Counted from the first letter of the stretch, positions 25,788 to 34,549 are shown. The stretch is DNA of 64,000 nt from Erwinia sp. S63 (GCF_016625195.1 NZ_JACVUP010000003.1:1-64000); one strand, 5' to 3'. Notes: a model not told the origin generated them from the sequence alone. Numbers and translations are program-made.

Positions 25788-26240
25788 TCAGGGAACTATC
25801 GGTCTGTTGTTTACTACCGTCTTCATGACCAGCGTTGAAGTAAGCCGCTGAACGCCAGGCAGAGCTGAAAGGTTGAAGTCATAAAGCCGCTGAAAACTCT
25901 CCATATCCCGCGTCAGGACGTGCAACATATAATCCGGATTACCAAACAGCCGCTGCGCACTTATCACTTCCGGGACATCAACCACCGCCTTCTCAAAGCT
26001 GCTTACCGCATGGTGATCAGCCTTTTCAAGAGACACAAAAACGATAACTGAAAAACTCAGTCCGAGCTTACCCGTGTCTACATGGGCACGGTATCCACTG
26101 ATGATGCCTGCCTCTTCCAGGCTTCGGACCCGGCGGTGACAGGGCGACAGGCTCAGCCCGACCTTTTCAGCCAGTTCTGTCAAAGACAGACGCCCATCAG
26201 CCTGTAATTCAGCAATAATTTTTTTGTCAGTTCTGTCCAC
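25788..26240 (-). CDS. Lrp/AsnC-family transcriptional regulator
   Basis: A complete 150-residue Lrp/AsnC-type regulator. The N-terminal helix-turn-helix is TDKKIIAELQADGRLSLTEL and AEKVGLSLSPCHRRVRSLEE (about 3-43), followed by the RAM ligand-binding domain to VMKTVVNNRP. It is divergent from the RhtB-type exporter at 26423, with about 180 bp between them. Lrp-type regulators next to such exporters commonly sense the exported amino acid. That is the likely role here, but the ligand is unknown. Confidence 0.92.
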   Translation of the reverse strand: MDRTDKKIIAELQADGRLSLTELAEKVGLSLSPCHRRVRSLEEAGIISGYRAHVDTGKLGLSFSVIVFVSLEKADHHAVSSFEKAVVDVPEVISAQRLFGNPDYMLHVLTRDMESFQRLYDFNLSALPGVQRLTSTLVMKTVVNNRPIVP

Positions 26241-26422
26241 GCACTCTACCTTTAGAGCTAATATCAGCCAATCAACAACCGTTGGAATATTTTTCTCATT
26301 TACTTACGTTTAAAGCAAACTTCTTCTATTAAAACTTTCCAAATGGACCAATAAGGGAATTCATTCCCGTCTTCAGTTGATAAGATCTTTCAAGGCTTTT
26401 AACTGAACAGTAAGGTGATGAA

Positions 26423-27049
26423 GTGGATTTGAGTATGTTTGCAGCGTTCTGGATCGTGTCGTTTTCGCTTGTTATGACGCCCGGGGCGGACTGGGCCTAT
26501 GCTATTTCTTCCGGTATGCGCAGCAGAATGCTGCTTCCGGCAGTCTCCGGCATGCTCCTGGGATATTTAGTCATAACCATTGTCGTTGCGGCGGGCGTCG
26601 GAGCACTGGTATCCAGCGTGCCGTTATTCCTGACGGTGCTCACCTACACCGGAGCGGCCTATCTACTGTGGCTGGGGGCGGGCGTCCTGCGCAATCCCCC
26701 GGTTCCGTCTGCAGGTAACTTTGACGGAGAAGTAAACGGGTTTCGGACGTTGATGAAGGGATTTGGCATCAGCGGGATTAACCCGAAGGCGCTGCTGCTT
26801 TTCCTGGCGCTGCTGCCGCAATTCACCAGCCGTGACGCCGGCTGGCCTGTTGGCGTGCAGATTTTCTTTATGGGGATGATTCAGATTATTAACTGCGCGG
26901 TGGTGTACAGCGCTGTCGGGCTGGGTTCAAAAGCGATCCTGCGCACGCGTCCGGAGGCAGCGCGGCGGGTCAGCCAGTTCTCGGGCATCGCCATGATTGT
27001 CATAGCCTTCCTGCTCATCGGTGAGCAAATTTATATCGCCCTGAAATAA
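26423..27049 (+). CDS. LysE/RhtB-family amino-acid exporter
   Basis: A 208-residue inner-membrane exporter, second of its family in the window. The N-terminal signature reads SFSLVMTPGADWAYAISSGM (about residues 13-32), and GAAYLLWLGAGVLR follows near residue 80. The start is GTG at 26423, with AAGGTGA at the correct spacing. It pairs with the divergent Lrp-type regulator. Sequence similarity to the exporter at 5910 is moderate, and their regulators belong to different families, so they probably have different substrates. Confidence 0.92.
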   Translation: MDLSMFAAFWIVSFSLVMTPGADWAYAISSGMRSRMLLPAVSGMLLGYLVITIVVAAGVGALVSSVPLFLTVLTYTGAAYLLWLGAGVLRNPPVPSAGNFDGEVNGFRTLMKGFGISGINPKALLLFLALLPQFTSRDAGWPVGVQIFFMGMIQIINCAVVYSAVGLGSKAILRTRPEAARRVSQFSGIAMIVIAFLLIGEQIYIALK

Positions 27050-27163
27050 CAGCATTACGCCCCGCCCGGGGCATCATCTCTGGTGCTCCCGGCCTCTGTG
27101 AAATGAATAATCAGGCTGACCGGGCTGCGTAACAGCCCATGCAAACACTTCTACGGCACTTAA

Positions 27164-28477
27164 ATGAATACATTTCGCATTAGTGATATCATTATCCTTG
27201 GCTTCATGAACTTTGCCCTGTTCGTCGGCGCCGGTAATATCATCTTTCCACCGTTCATCGGCCTGCAGGCTGGCACATCTGTCTGGACGGCAGCGGCGGG
27301 ATTTCTGCTGACGGGCGTCGGGCTTCCCGTTATTACAGCCATTGCGATGGCAAAGGCTGGCGGAGCACTATCCGCCGTCACCCGCCCGGTTGGCAGGGTG
27401 TGCGGCTTACTGCTGGCCGTTATCTGTTACCTCTGCATCGGACCGTTCTTTGCCACGCCGCGTACTGCGACGGTTTCCTATGAGCTCGCCGTTCAGCCGG
27501 TTACGGGCAGCGAACGCTGGCTGCCGGCCTGGAGCGCAGTTTATTTCGGCATTGTTATTCTGGTTTCGCTCTATCCCAGCAGGCTGCTGGATACAGTGGG
27601 CCGATTCCTGTCCCCGGTTAAGATTCTGGCGCTGATTATCCTTGCCGTGGCGGCGTTGGCTTATCCTGCAGGCCAGCCACGTGCTCCGGAAGGGGTATAC
27701 GCAACGGCCGCATTTTCACAGGGTCTGACCAGCGGTTATCTGACTATGGATACGATGGCCTCGTTGGCTTTCGGCCTCGTTATCGTTAACGCCATCCGCT
27801 CCCGCGGCGTGACGTCAGGGCGGCTCATCACGCGTTATGCCATATGCTCCGGCCTGATTGCGGGCGCCGGCCTGGCGCTGGTTTACCTGAGCCTTTTCCG
27901 GCTCGGCACCGGCAGCTCGGGGCTGACCGTAAGCGCCACAAACGGGGCGCAGGTGCTCAGCGCCTACGTACACCATGTCTTTGGCGCAGGCGGAGACGTG
28001 TTCCTGGCCGTGCTCATTACGCTGGCCTGTCTGGTCACCGCCATTGGTCTGACCTGCGCCTGCGCCGCCTGGTTCAGTTCCGTGACCCGCATCAGCTATC
28101 GCGCTTATGCCTGGTTCTTCGCGGCGTTCTCCATGCTGGTTTCCAATATGGGCCTGACGCAGCTTATCGCTTTCTCCGTGCCGGCGCTGACGGCTGTGTA
28201 TCCGGTATTTATCGTACTCGTCCTGACTTACTTCATCCGGACATATTTTCACTCTCCCGCCCGTGTCATCGCACCCGCCGCGCTGGTATCGTTTGTGTTC
28301 GGCATCGCTGACGCGCTTTCTTCGGCCGGCCTCAGTGTGTGGCCATTTATGCTGGCGCAGTATCTTCCTCTTCACAATCAGGGACTCGCCTGGGTGCTGC
28401 CTTCTTTCGCAGTCATGCTCGCCGCCGCCGCCGCCGACCGCTGGCGTTCACCGCCTTCCCTGACGGAAGAGGGATAA
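27164..28477 (+). CDS. brnQ: Branched-chain amino-acid carrier BrnQ
   Basis: A 437-residue inner-membrane carrier with about twelve hydrophobic segments. It opens with DIIILGFMNFALFVGAGNII then FPPFIGLQAG, the hallmark of BrnQ (LIVCS family), which imports leucine, isoleucine and valine with Na+ or H+. The length matches E. coli BrnQ (439). Many substitutions are visible relative to the chromosomal E. coli protein as I recall it, so it may be a paralogue with its own substrate preference. Its stop overlaps the next start (TAATG), so the downstream small protein is co-translated. Confidence 0.92.
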   Translation: MNTFRISDIIILGFMNFALFVGAGNIIFPPFIGLQAGTSVWTAAAGFLLTGVGLPVITAIAMAKAGGALSAVTRPVGRVCGLLLAVICYLCIGPFFATPRTATVSYELAVQPVTGSERWLPAWSAVYFGIVILVSLYPSRLLDTVGRFLSPVKILALIILAVAALAYPAGQPRAPEGVYATAAFSQGLTSGYLTMDTMASLAFGLVIVNAIRSRGVTSGRLITRYAICSGLIAGAGLALVYLSLFRLGTGSSGLTVSATNGAQVLSAYVHHVFGAGGDVFLAVLITLACLVTAIGLTCACAAWFSSVTRISYRAYAWFFAAFSMLVSNMGLTQLIAFSVPALTAVYPVFIVLVLTYFIRTYFHSPARVIAPAALVSFVFGIADALSSAGLSVWPFMLAQYLPLHNQGLAWVLPSFAVMLAAAAADRWRSPPSLTEEG

Positions 28478-28824
28478 TGACGATGACGGGCATTAACGTT
28501 GCGCGGCAGAAGGTGCCTTATGCCGTTCTTCTGCCCTGCCTGATTGCAGCATTACTGGCAGGGTTTACCGTACTGGAGAATGCCCTCTGGAGTCTGGGGA
28601 AAAGCTATCCGGCCGCGCTGGCACAGACGAGATACGTTGATGATATTCATCTGTTGACGCCGCAGGCAGCAAAGGAAATCTGTAACCTGCCGCTAACTCG
28701 GCCTGAAATAATCGAAAAGCGCAACGGTTTATATTTGCGGTGTGGCACGCCGCTGTTTGAGGGCATGTACCGCATAATCACTGATATACCCGGCCCGGAG
28801 CCAGAACTGCAGATGAAAGAGTAA
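28477..28824 (+). CDS. Small membrane-anchored protein coupled to BrnQ
   Basis: A 115-residue protein starting MTMTGINVARQKV, with one hydrophobic segment (VLLPCLIAALLAGFTVLENA, about 17-36) and a C-terminal soluble part with two cysteines (ICNLPL and LRCGTPLF). The start overlaps the brnQ stop codon by one base, so it is translationally coupled. No family is recognised. It may be an accessory subunit of the carrier, but no direct evidence is visible. Confidence 0.65.
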   Translation: MTMTGINVARQKVPYAVLLPCLIAALLAGFTVLENALWSLGKSYPAALAQTRYVDDIHLLTPQAAKEICNLPLTRPEIIEKRNGLYLRCGTPLFEGMYRIITDIPGPEPELQMKE

Positions 28825-28864
28825 TTTCACCAAGAAATGCTGTTTGTACGCACAGATTACTGAA

Positions 28865-28900
28865 GGTCCGCTTCTCGCTCAAAGCAGCCCTTGCCATCTC
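28865..28900. repeat. Dispersed intergenic repeat, copy 8 (partial)
   Basis: GGTCCGCTTCTCGCTCAAAG then CAGCCCTTGCC matches the left arm and core; the right arm is lost. It is the last copy seen; none was noticed from 29 kb to the end. Confidence 0.5.
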
Positions 28901-29005
28901 ATCCCCACATCTCTTTCACATCAGACATGCATCCTGCGCAATATCTGCGCCATACACTCTAATGCACCGAAGCAACGGCCTATTCCAGCAGTTCTTCCCA
29001 AAATC

Positions 29006-29947
29006 TCATTTAGTTTGAGACTGCATCTGGCTAGCATCGCCATTCAAAAACGACTCAACCGCGTCGGAAAATCGCTCAGGCTGATCAAGCATCACAAAGT
29101 GAAAACTGTCATCGATCCGTGTGAAGTGAATATCGAGCGCAGAAGCATAGGTTTGACGGTACATCGCCTCTACGCTGGCTGCAGGTACGCCGAATAGCGT
29201 GTCATACGCGTATACGACCTCAATCGGCGCTTTAATGCGGCCAAGTTCGGGACGCAAATCGGTGATCATTACTTCATGCACGGCATCGGCAATGGTTTTA
29301 CGATCGGAATGGATCCCCGCCGCCAACAGTGCTGGCCTCACCGCCTCAGTCTTGGCTAAACGGGCGATGGATACCTTCTGAAATTCGGCGAATTGCTCCG
29401 GCGACTGACCCAAAATTAAATTTCGCGTCGCAGTGGCCTGCGGGGCGACCGTTTCGCTGGTCGCCGCTGGATTGAACATTAATGAATAGAACGGCAACGC
29501 ATCAACGACCATCAATCGACCCACCAGGTCAGGATGACGGGCAGCCAGCATCAATGCCATTTCTCCCCCAAGGGAATGGCCAATGATCGTCGGGGCTTTG
29601 ATGTGCTGGGCGTGAATATATGCAGCGATGGCGTCAACTGCCGGAGCCATGATTTTCCCGTCCGGGTTGGCAATGGCAGGCGTACTCGCGAAACCTGCAA
29701 GCTCGATAAGATGAATGCGATGGCTCTTACGTAATTTTGCAGATAAATCGGCCCAAACGTCGCGTGAAGACGCCAGCCCTGGAATCAATATGACATCCGT
29801 TCCCGTCCCTTGCGTCTCCACGGAGATTCGCTGTGAGTTCGGATGTTCTGGAGATATAGGCAAAGGCTGTGCGGCAGACGCCGATACTAAGCTCGACGCC
29901 ATTAAAAGCGTTCCACCGATGACGGCGCGGATAGTTGCGGTATTCAT
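29006..29947 (-). CDS. Secreted alpha/beta hydrolase
   Basis: A 313-residue protein with a Sec-type signal peptide (VIGGTLLMASSLVSASAAQP, cut probably after SASA). The alpha/beta-hydrolase core follows: VILIPGLASSRDVW (oxyanion region, about 53-66), nucleophile elbow IIGHSLGGEMAL (about 121-132), and a C-terminal DDSFHFVMLDQPERF, where the His is the likely catalytic histidine. It is therefore a periplasmic or exported esterase- or peptidase-like hydrolase with unknown substrate. It is on the same strand as the SDR/LuxC/LuxE operon, 104 bp downstream, but separate regulation is likely because it has its own signal sequence and a gap. Confidence 0.85.
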   Translation of the reverse strand: MNTATIRAVIGGTLLMASSLVSASAAQPLPISPEHPNSQRISVETQGTGTDVILIPGLASSRDVWADLSAKLRKSHRIHLIELAGFASTPAIANPDGKIMAPAVDAIAAYIHAQHIKAPTIIGHSLGGEMALMLAARHPDLVGRLMVVDALPFYSLMFNPAATSETVAPQATATRNLILGQSPEQFAEFQKVSIARLAKTEAVRPALLAAGIHSDRKTIADAVHEVMITDLRPELGRIKAPIEVVYAYDTLFGVPAASVEAMYRQTYASALDIHFTRIDDSFHFVMLDQPERFSDAVESFLNGDASQMQSQTK

Positions 29948-30051
29948 TAAACCTCCCTGTTTACGTTAAGCGGTGTTAGCAAATCGATAAATCAGTGATC
30001 AGACTAACGCTAACCTATCGTGCTGCCAACAATATCAGCGTTCGGCCCCCG

Positions 30052-30819
30052 TCACCCCATTACCAACCCGCCATCCACGTACAGCGTTTGCCCGGTGACA
30101 AACTCGCTCCACTCTGAGGCTAAAAACATCACCGGACCGGCGACATCCATGGGCTCGGCAATTCGGCGCAGCGGCGTTTGTGCGGTGATAAAATCGCGCA
30201 CGTCTTCTCGCGTCGCACTGCTGGCATCCGTGGGATAGACCAGACCCGGCGCAACACAGTTCACGCGAATCCCCAGCGGCCCCAGTTCGGCGGCGAGTGA
30301 ACGGCTAAAGCCTATTAATGCGGATTTCGCCGTGACGTAATCGTGATAAGGAACAGACGGACGCGCCACCAGATCGCTGGAAAGATTGATAATGCTGCCG
30401 CGTGTGCGTGAGCGCATCAGCGGCAACGCGGCCTGGCAGACGTTGTAAGCCGCGCCGACGGCACCGTCAAACTGGCTTTGGTAGCCCTGCCACGACGTTT
30501 CCCAAAAGCGCTGTCGATTATCGGTATCGAAAACATAGGGTGCGAAAGCATTGTTCACCACCGCATCCAGACGACCTGTGGTGTTAGCGATCTGCTCCAT
30601 CATCGCCGCCACCTGCTCTGCTGAGGTGACGTCAGCGCGAATGGCGATGGCCGAACCGCCCAGTGCTTCACAGCTTTTTACCACTTCCATCGCTGCGGCT
30701 TCACTGCGCAGGTAGTTCACCACCACCAGCGCGCCCTCAGCGGCGAAAGCCTGCGCGATAGCTGCACCAATACCCCGGCTCGCCCCCGTCACCAGAATCG
30801 TTTGATCAGCAAATTTCAT
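30052..30819 (-). CDS. Short-chain dehydrogenase/reductase (FabG-like)
   Basis: A 255-residue classical SDR. The NAD(P)-binding TGASRGIG lies at about residues 11-18, NNAFAP at about 88-93, and the catalytic set includes Ser in INLSSDLVARPS (about 144-148) with the YVTAK motif (about 159-163). The C-terminal GQTLYVDGG is typical. The phosphate-preferring serine-arginine pattern suggests NADPH. It is the last gene of the TPP-riboswitch operon, 26 bp after the luxC-like gene. In that context it could reduce the aldehyde made by the LuxC-like enzyme to an alcohol, or work on a related keto group; this is inferred. Confidence 0.93.
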   Translation of the reverse strand: MKFADQTILVTGASRGIGAAIAQAFAAEGALVVVNYLRSEAAAMEVVKSCEALGGSAIAIRADVTSAEQVAAMMEQIANTTGRLDAVVNNAFAPYVFDTDNRQRFWETSWQGYQSQFDGAVGAAYNVCQAALPLMRSRTRGSIINLSSDLVARPSVPYHDYVTAKSALIGFSRSLAAELGPLGIRVNCVAPGLVYPTDASSATREDVRDFITAQTPLRRIAEPMDVAGPVMFLASEWSEFVTGQTLYVDGGLVMG

Positions 30820-30845
30820 CTCTTACCTCCTGTAAAAACGTGGAT

Positions 30846-32297
30846 TCAATCCGCATAGGGCGCAAAGCGCTCAGCGGCAGTTTCAGCAGATGCCTCTATT
30901 TCCGTAAAAGTGACCAGATCCAGCAGGCTAACGCGGCCATCGTGATGCCATCCGGCGGCAGGCGATGTCATGCTGCCAAAGGCGGTAATGCGGGTGATGC
31001 CTGCTTGCCCTAGCCGCGCGGCGAGAACAAACAGCTCTCGTGGAGTGGCCGCCACCGCCGCCGTTTGCAGATATATTTTCTGCTGCGAAATCAATGCAAT
31101 CGCATCCTCAATCTCATCAACTGCCACTACTTTAAGCGTGCGTCCGAGTGCCGACGGCATCAGAGCTTCGGGGCCATCTACCACCACCACCGACCAGCTG
31201 TCCGTTGGCTCGCCGAACAGGATGCGATCGTCCTGCAACGCGCGAATCTCTTCACGGCTGCGCCAGGCCGCCACGCTATTAACTTCAGCCGAAGACAGCA
31301 CTCGACGCGGATATTTGCGCGCCAGCGCTCGCAGTTCATGGGCGATATACTCCGCGAATTCCTGCGGCGTGATGCGCCCGCCGCGTTCAACGAACAGCAT
31401 TTGCGGTGAGTAACAGCCCGCCTGGTCATAGCGCATGACGTCATAGGCCGCGCGCTGCGCCAGATCGACGCCCTGCCTTGTATCCAGCGCCGAACGCGCC
31501 ACCAGTCCCACGCTGATTTTATGGCCGTGCGGCAGAAAACGCGTGGTGACCGGCAGTTGGTGTTTGATTGCAGCCAGCGCGGCATTACCACCGTAAGCCA
31601 TCACCACGTCAGGCTGTGTTAACCAGTGTTTTTCTGCTTCGGCTTCGCCGCCTTTCCACCACACTACCGCCAGGCATTCGCCAAGTTGGGGATCGATTTC
31701 AGTCAGCAGTTGCGCGAACCAGCCCGCCATCAGCGGTTCAGCACCTGGCAATTTGCCCACGCTGCCCGCTTTTACCAGCAATCCGCAAATCATGCTCCAC
31801 AGCGGTAAACCCGGCACATTTCCTGCCCAGATATGCATGAGCAGATCTGGGCCAAATGCACGTGCGAAGCCGCCATTAGGTCGCGGCTGAAAATCATCTA
31901 GCAGCTGTGGATCGTTAAAGTCCTCGGCTAAAAAGCGCTTGAGCTGCGGCTGTCGAAAAGTTTTGAGGTATCCGGTAAGCCCAAGGCGAATCATCTCAGC
32001 GTCATAACCGGTGACAATCGGCAGCAGCATTTCGGCCTTGCGGCGCAGTGGATGGCTTCGATCCAGCAAACGCGCAATGGCCTCATCAATGATTGCTACG
32101 ATCTTCGCCACGCTCAGCGTTGTGAGATAAGCGCGAGCGTGATTGCGCAGATGTGCGCTCAGAAGTGTAATTTGTGCCGGATTCAGGTTGGGCACGTCGA
32201 CATCCAGGTGCTGGCCGTGATGGCTAAAACTCAGCGTGCGCCACTGCACCTCTGCAGGCGATAAACATCCCGGCAGATAACCCGCGACCTCTTTCAC
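30846..32297 (-). CDS. LuxC-like acyl-CoA/acyl-protein reductase
   Basis: A 483-residue member of the LuxC family (aldehyde-dehydrogenase fold), which reduces an acyl thioester to an aldehyde with NADPH. Family parts are IWAGNVPGLPLWSMICGLLV (about 156-175), VKAGSVGKLPGAEPLM (175-190), VMAYGGNAAL (232-241, nucleotide region) and DQAGCYSPQMLFVERGG (291-307), in which Cys295 is the likely acyl-accepting residue. The start is GTG, overlapping the stop of the luxE-like gene by four bases (GTGA), so both are translationally coupled. No luxA or luxB genes exist in the window, so light production is not its role. The acyl substrate is unknown. Confidence 0.9.
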   Translation of the reverse strand: MKEVAGYLPGCLSPAEVQWRTLSFSHHGQHLDVDVPNLNPAQITLLSAHLRNHARAYLTTLSVAKIVAIIDEAIARLLDRSHPLRRKAEMLLPIVTGYDAEMIRLGLTGYLKTFRQPQLKRFLAEDFNDPQLLDDFQPRPNGGFARAFGPDLLMHIWAGNVPGLPLWSMICGLLVKAGSVGKLPGAEPLMAGWFAQLLTEIDPQLGECLAVVWWKGGEAEAEKHWLTQPDVVMAYGGNAALAAIKHQLPVTTRFLPHGHKISVGLVARSALDTRQGVDLAQRAAYDVMRYDQAGCYSPQMLFVERGGRITPQEFAEYIAHELRALARKYPRRVLSSAEVNSVAAWRSREEIRALQDDRILFGEPTDSWSVVVVDGPEALMPSALGRTLKVVAVDEIEDAIALISQQKIYLQTAAVAATPRELFVLAARLGQAGITRITAFGSMTSPAAGWHHDGRVSLLDLVTFTEIEASAETAAERFAPYAD

Positions 32298-33376
32298 ACT
32301 GCACCCTGCGCAGCAGCAAGGAACTCTTCCATCGCCAGCGAACAGCCCTTCGCATCCGCTCCGGTGACCCGGCCCAGCAGGTGGAAGCCGCCCGCCACTG
32401 CACGGCCAGCATCTTCCGTCAGCAAAGCAGAAACCGAATTGAAGTGAGCCAGATCATGGTGCACCAGCACGCCCATCTCACCTTCCGGCACCTCTTCGCC
32501 CGTCAGCGGATTGACCACGCGGGTGCGGATCCAGTGCGGGCCGGATTTCACCGAGGGACAGGCCACGTTGCCGTCATCATAAAACTGGCTGCTCAGTTCG
32601 GTCATGCCGTACATGTTGATGCAGTGCGTGCGCGGTACGCCCAACGCCGCACTCAGTTCGGCGTAAAACTGCTCGGCCTCAATCTCACGGGATTGACCCT
32701 TAAATCCACCGGTATCCAAAATGCGGCTGCCCATCGGCAACGTAAAATGCCGCCCTTGTCTCTGCAACTCATCGAGCAGATGAACAAAACTGTAGCTCGC
32801 ACCCAACAGCGCATAGGGTTCGCCCCGCGCTTCAGCCTGCTCCAACGCAGCAAACAGGCGATCCATCGCGATACCGCTGTCATCCAGCAGCACTTCGCTC
32901 TCTGCGGTGCCAAATTTTTCCACCGCTAACGTCAGGTAATGCGCCAGCGAAGAGTTGGGCAGCGCCCGATTATCAGGGAACAAAATGCCCATGCGAATCC
33001 GCTCTTCGCCCGCCATAAAGCGCTGACGGAAATTCTGCGTCATCGAGCATTTCCAGACATCGAGTGTCGGATGATAGCTGCGCCCCTTCACTGTGCCGGT
33101 AGTACCGCTGGTCATAAACACCGCTTCGACGTCATCGGTGGCATGGCAACTCAGGGTCAGATCCTTAAACGCGGTAATGGGAATCGCTGGGATGGCGCGC
33201 CAGTTTTTCACCGTAAACGGTGTGCGGCCGCGCTGCATGGCGAAGCGGCGATAAGGGAGGTTGTGTTCAAATTGGTACGCGAAGACGGCAAGCGCCATGC
33301 GGTTAAAATCGTCGTCGGTTGTGTCCTGACACTGAAGAAAGGTCAGCAAAGCGTCGATCAAAGCAGCTTCAGTCAT
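32294..33376 (-). CDS. LuxE-like acyl-protein synthetase
   Basis: A 360-residue member of the LuxE family (acyl-activating, ANL superfamily). It has the adenylate-forming loop MTSGTTGTVKGRS (about 88-100), the NMYGMTELSSQF motif (about 249-260), and a Cys 15 residues from the C-terminus (in GCSLAMEEF). In luminous bacteria LuxE activates a fatty acid as acyl-AMP and carries it on such a C-terminal cysteine to LuxC. The ATG at 33376 has AGGTGG eight bases upstream; a GTG at 33388 overlaps that site. It is the first gene after the TPP riboswitch. No LuxD-type thioesterase is present, so the acid is probably supplied free rather than from acyl-ACP. Confidence 0.9.
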   Translation of the reverse strand: MTEAALIDALLTFLQCQDTTDDDFNRMALAVFAYQFEHNLPYRRFAMQRGRTPFTVKNWRAIPAIPITAFKDLTLSCHATDDVEAVFMTSGTTGTVKGRSYHPTLDVWKCSMTQNFRQRFMAGEERIRMGILFPDNRALPNSSLAHYLTLAVEKFGTAESEVLLDDSGIAMDRLFAALEQAEARGEPYALLGASYSFVHLLDELQRQGRHFTLPMGSRILDTGGFKGQSREIEAEQFYAELSAALGVPRTHCINMYGMTELSSQFYDDGNVACPSVKSGPHWIRTRVVNPLTGEEVPEGEMGVLVHHDLAHFNSVSALLTEDAGRAVAGGFHLLGRVTGADAKGCSLAMEEFLAAAQGAV

Positions 33377-33485
33377 GGGCGAGTCCACCTGTTGCGATTG
33401 CGCGAAATTTCTCAGGCCGGGCCTGATGAGTAAAGTCTGTCCGCTACAAGCACAAAGATGGGATCAGGACGCAGTGTCGCCCTGT

Positions 33486-33600
33486 GTTCCGCTCCCTACG
33501 CCGGTATTAGCCGGATCAGGTTCGTAGGGTCACTACGTTGCCAGCGTGTATAACACTGGCGGGTAGAATCTCAGCCCGCTAACCGGGCACCCCCTGGAAC
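33486..33600 (-). ncRNA. TPP riboswitch (THI element)
   Basis: Read on the minus strand, the segment contains the conserved parts of the thiamine-pyrophosphate aptamer in order: GGGGGTGCCC, GGCTGAGATT, an optional variable arm (ACCCGCCAGTG...CACGCTGGC), ACCCTACGAACCTGATCC, GGCTAATACCGGCGTAGGGA. The closing stem is GTTCC...GGAAC (33596-33600 with 33486-33490). About 110 bases separate the aptamer from the luxE-like start. This leader includes the hairpin CTCAGGCC/GGGCCTGA at 33411-33427, which could take part in the expression switch. The only genes downstream on this strand are the luxE-like, luxC-like and SDR genes, so they form its regulated operon. Confidence 0.95.
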
Positions 33601-34151
33601 AGGTCGCAGTCAATCAAAAGGCCGCTCAATAAAACGTCAATCAACTCACTGATTTTATTGGGCTTACTTTAAACCTACTGCAGACGGTCGTTAAAGGTTA
33701 AACCATTTGCTGTTTTAACACACTGATCTTTTGATCTGACCAGTGCACGACGAGCGTTTCAACTTCACGGTGATTCATTGATTAATGTGAATAGCCCTGC
33801 TGAATGAACGGGCTGTGAGTTTTTATCATCAGATACTGTCTGACTCAGCATTAATGTAGGAAATAATGTCATGAGAATGCCATAATCCTATCATTAACAA
33901 GTTCTTAACCAGGTTATTTGTTGTACTTTGTCTTTAATGCACGATTTATTTGTTCGAGTCCCTCTTCAATAAATCTCACAGGATTTTATTGTGGTACGCA
34001 ATATTCAGATTTTATCCCGACCATTATCAGATAATTACCAGCCGACATCTGAAATATACATCAATTCATTTCAACAAATCAGCCAGAAATACTCTTGATT
34101 TTCCGTTAGTTAGGCCAGAAACTATTCGTGAAACATTCAAGGGAATTTAAA
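33601..34151. other. 550-bp AT-rich intergenic region
   Basis: It separates the riboswitch promoter region (minus strand) from the plus-strand gene at 34152. The promoter for the TPP-controlled operon must lie in its left part. No further gene, repeat copy or terminator was recognised. Confidence 0.45.
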
Positions 34152-34511
34152 ATGAAAACGTCTGCTAGGGTTGGGGCACTTTGTGCCTTGGGGATCATTT
34201 TGTCTGCGTCTGGTTATGAGGTATATTCGCAGAGTACAGAAAATCAAAAAGATGAAATAGCCTGTCTGACTGTTGACAGTAGTAATGCCGTTATTGCCGT
34301 AGAAAAAGACCTGCTTGAAAAAACCCACACCGAGATGTTTGGGAAAAACAGAATCACCATTGGTACTCTTCTGTTCCATAATGAAGGCGTTGCAAAAGAG
34401 GGGACGCGTATTATCGTTCCGTTTACTTTGGTTGGCCGTCGTGGGCAATCTGAGTTCCAGGCCGTAGTGAGATGTTCAAATTTACAAGATATTGAATACG
34501 ATAAACTTTAA
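34152..34511 (+). CDS. Exported protein of unknown function
   Basis: A 119-residue protein with an N-terminal signal peptide (ARVGALCALGIILSASGYEV) and a soluble rest with two cysteines (EIACLTVD and VVRCSNLQ) that could form a disulphide in the periplasm. The ATG at 34152 follows AAGGGA. The region is AT-richer than its neighbours. No family is recognised. It lies 38 bp before another small unknown gene and may share a transcript with it. Confidence 0.7.
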   Translation: MKTSARVGALCALGIILSASGYEVYSQSTENQKDEIACLTVDSSNAVIAVEKDLLEKTHTEMFGKNRITIGTLLFHNEGVAKEGTRIIVPFTLVGRRGQSEFQAVVRCSNLQDIEYDKL

Positions 34512-34549
34512 TGAGTCCATTGACTCACACAGCAAACGGATAAATAACC

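Noticed and set aside
30846-33376. Bioluminescence (lux) operon
   Set aside because: Only LuxC- and LuxE-like genes occur. LuxA, LuxB and LuxD are absent and the third gene is an SDR; the control element is a TPP riboswitch rather than a quorum-sensing site.
33781-33830. Hairpin AGCCC/GGGCT followed by T-rich sequence
   Set aside because: The stem is only five pairs and no gene ends just upstream on the plus strand, so it was not called a terminator.
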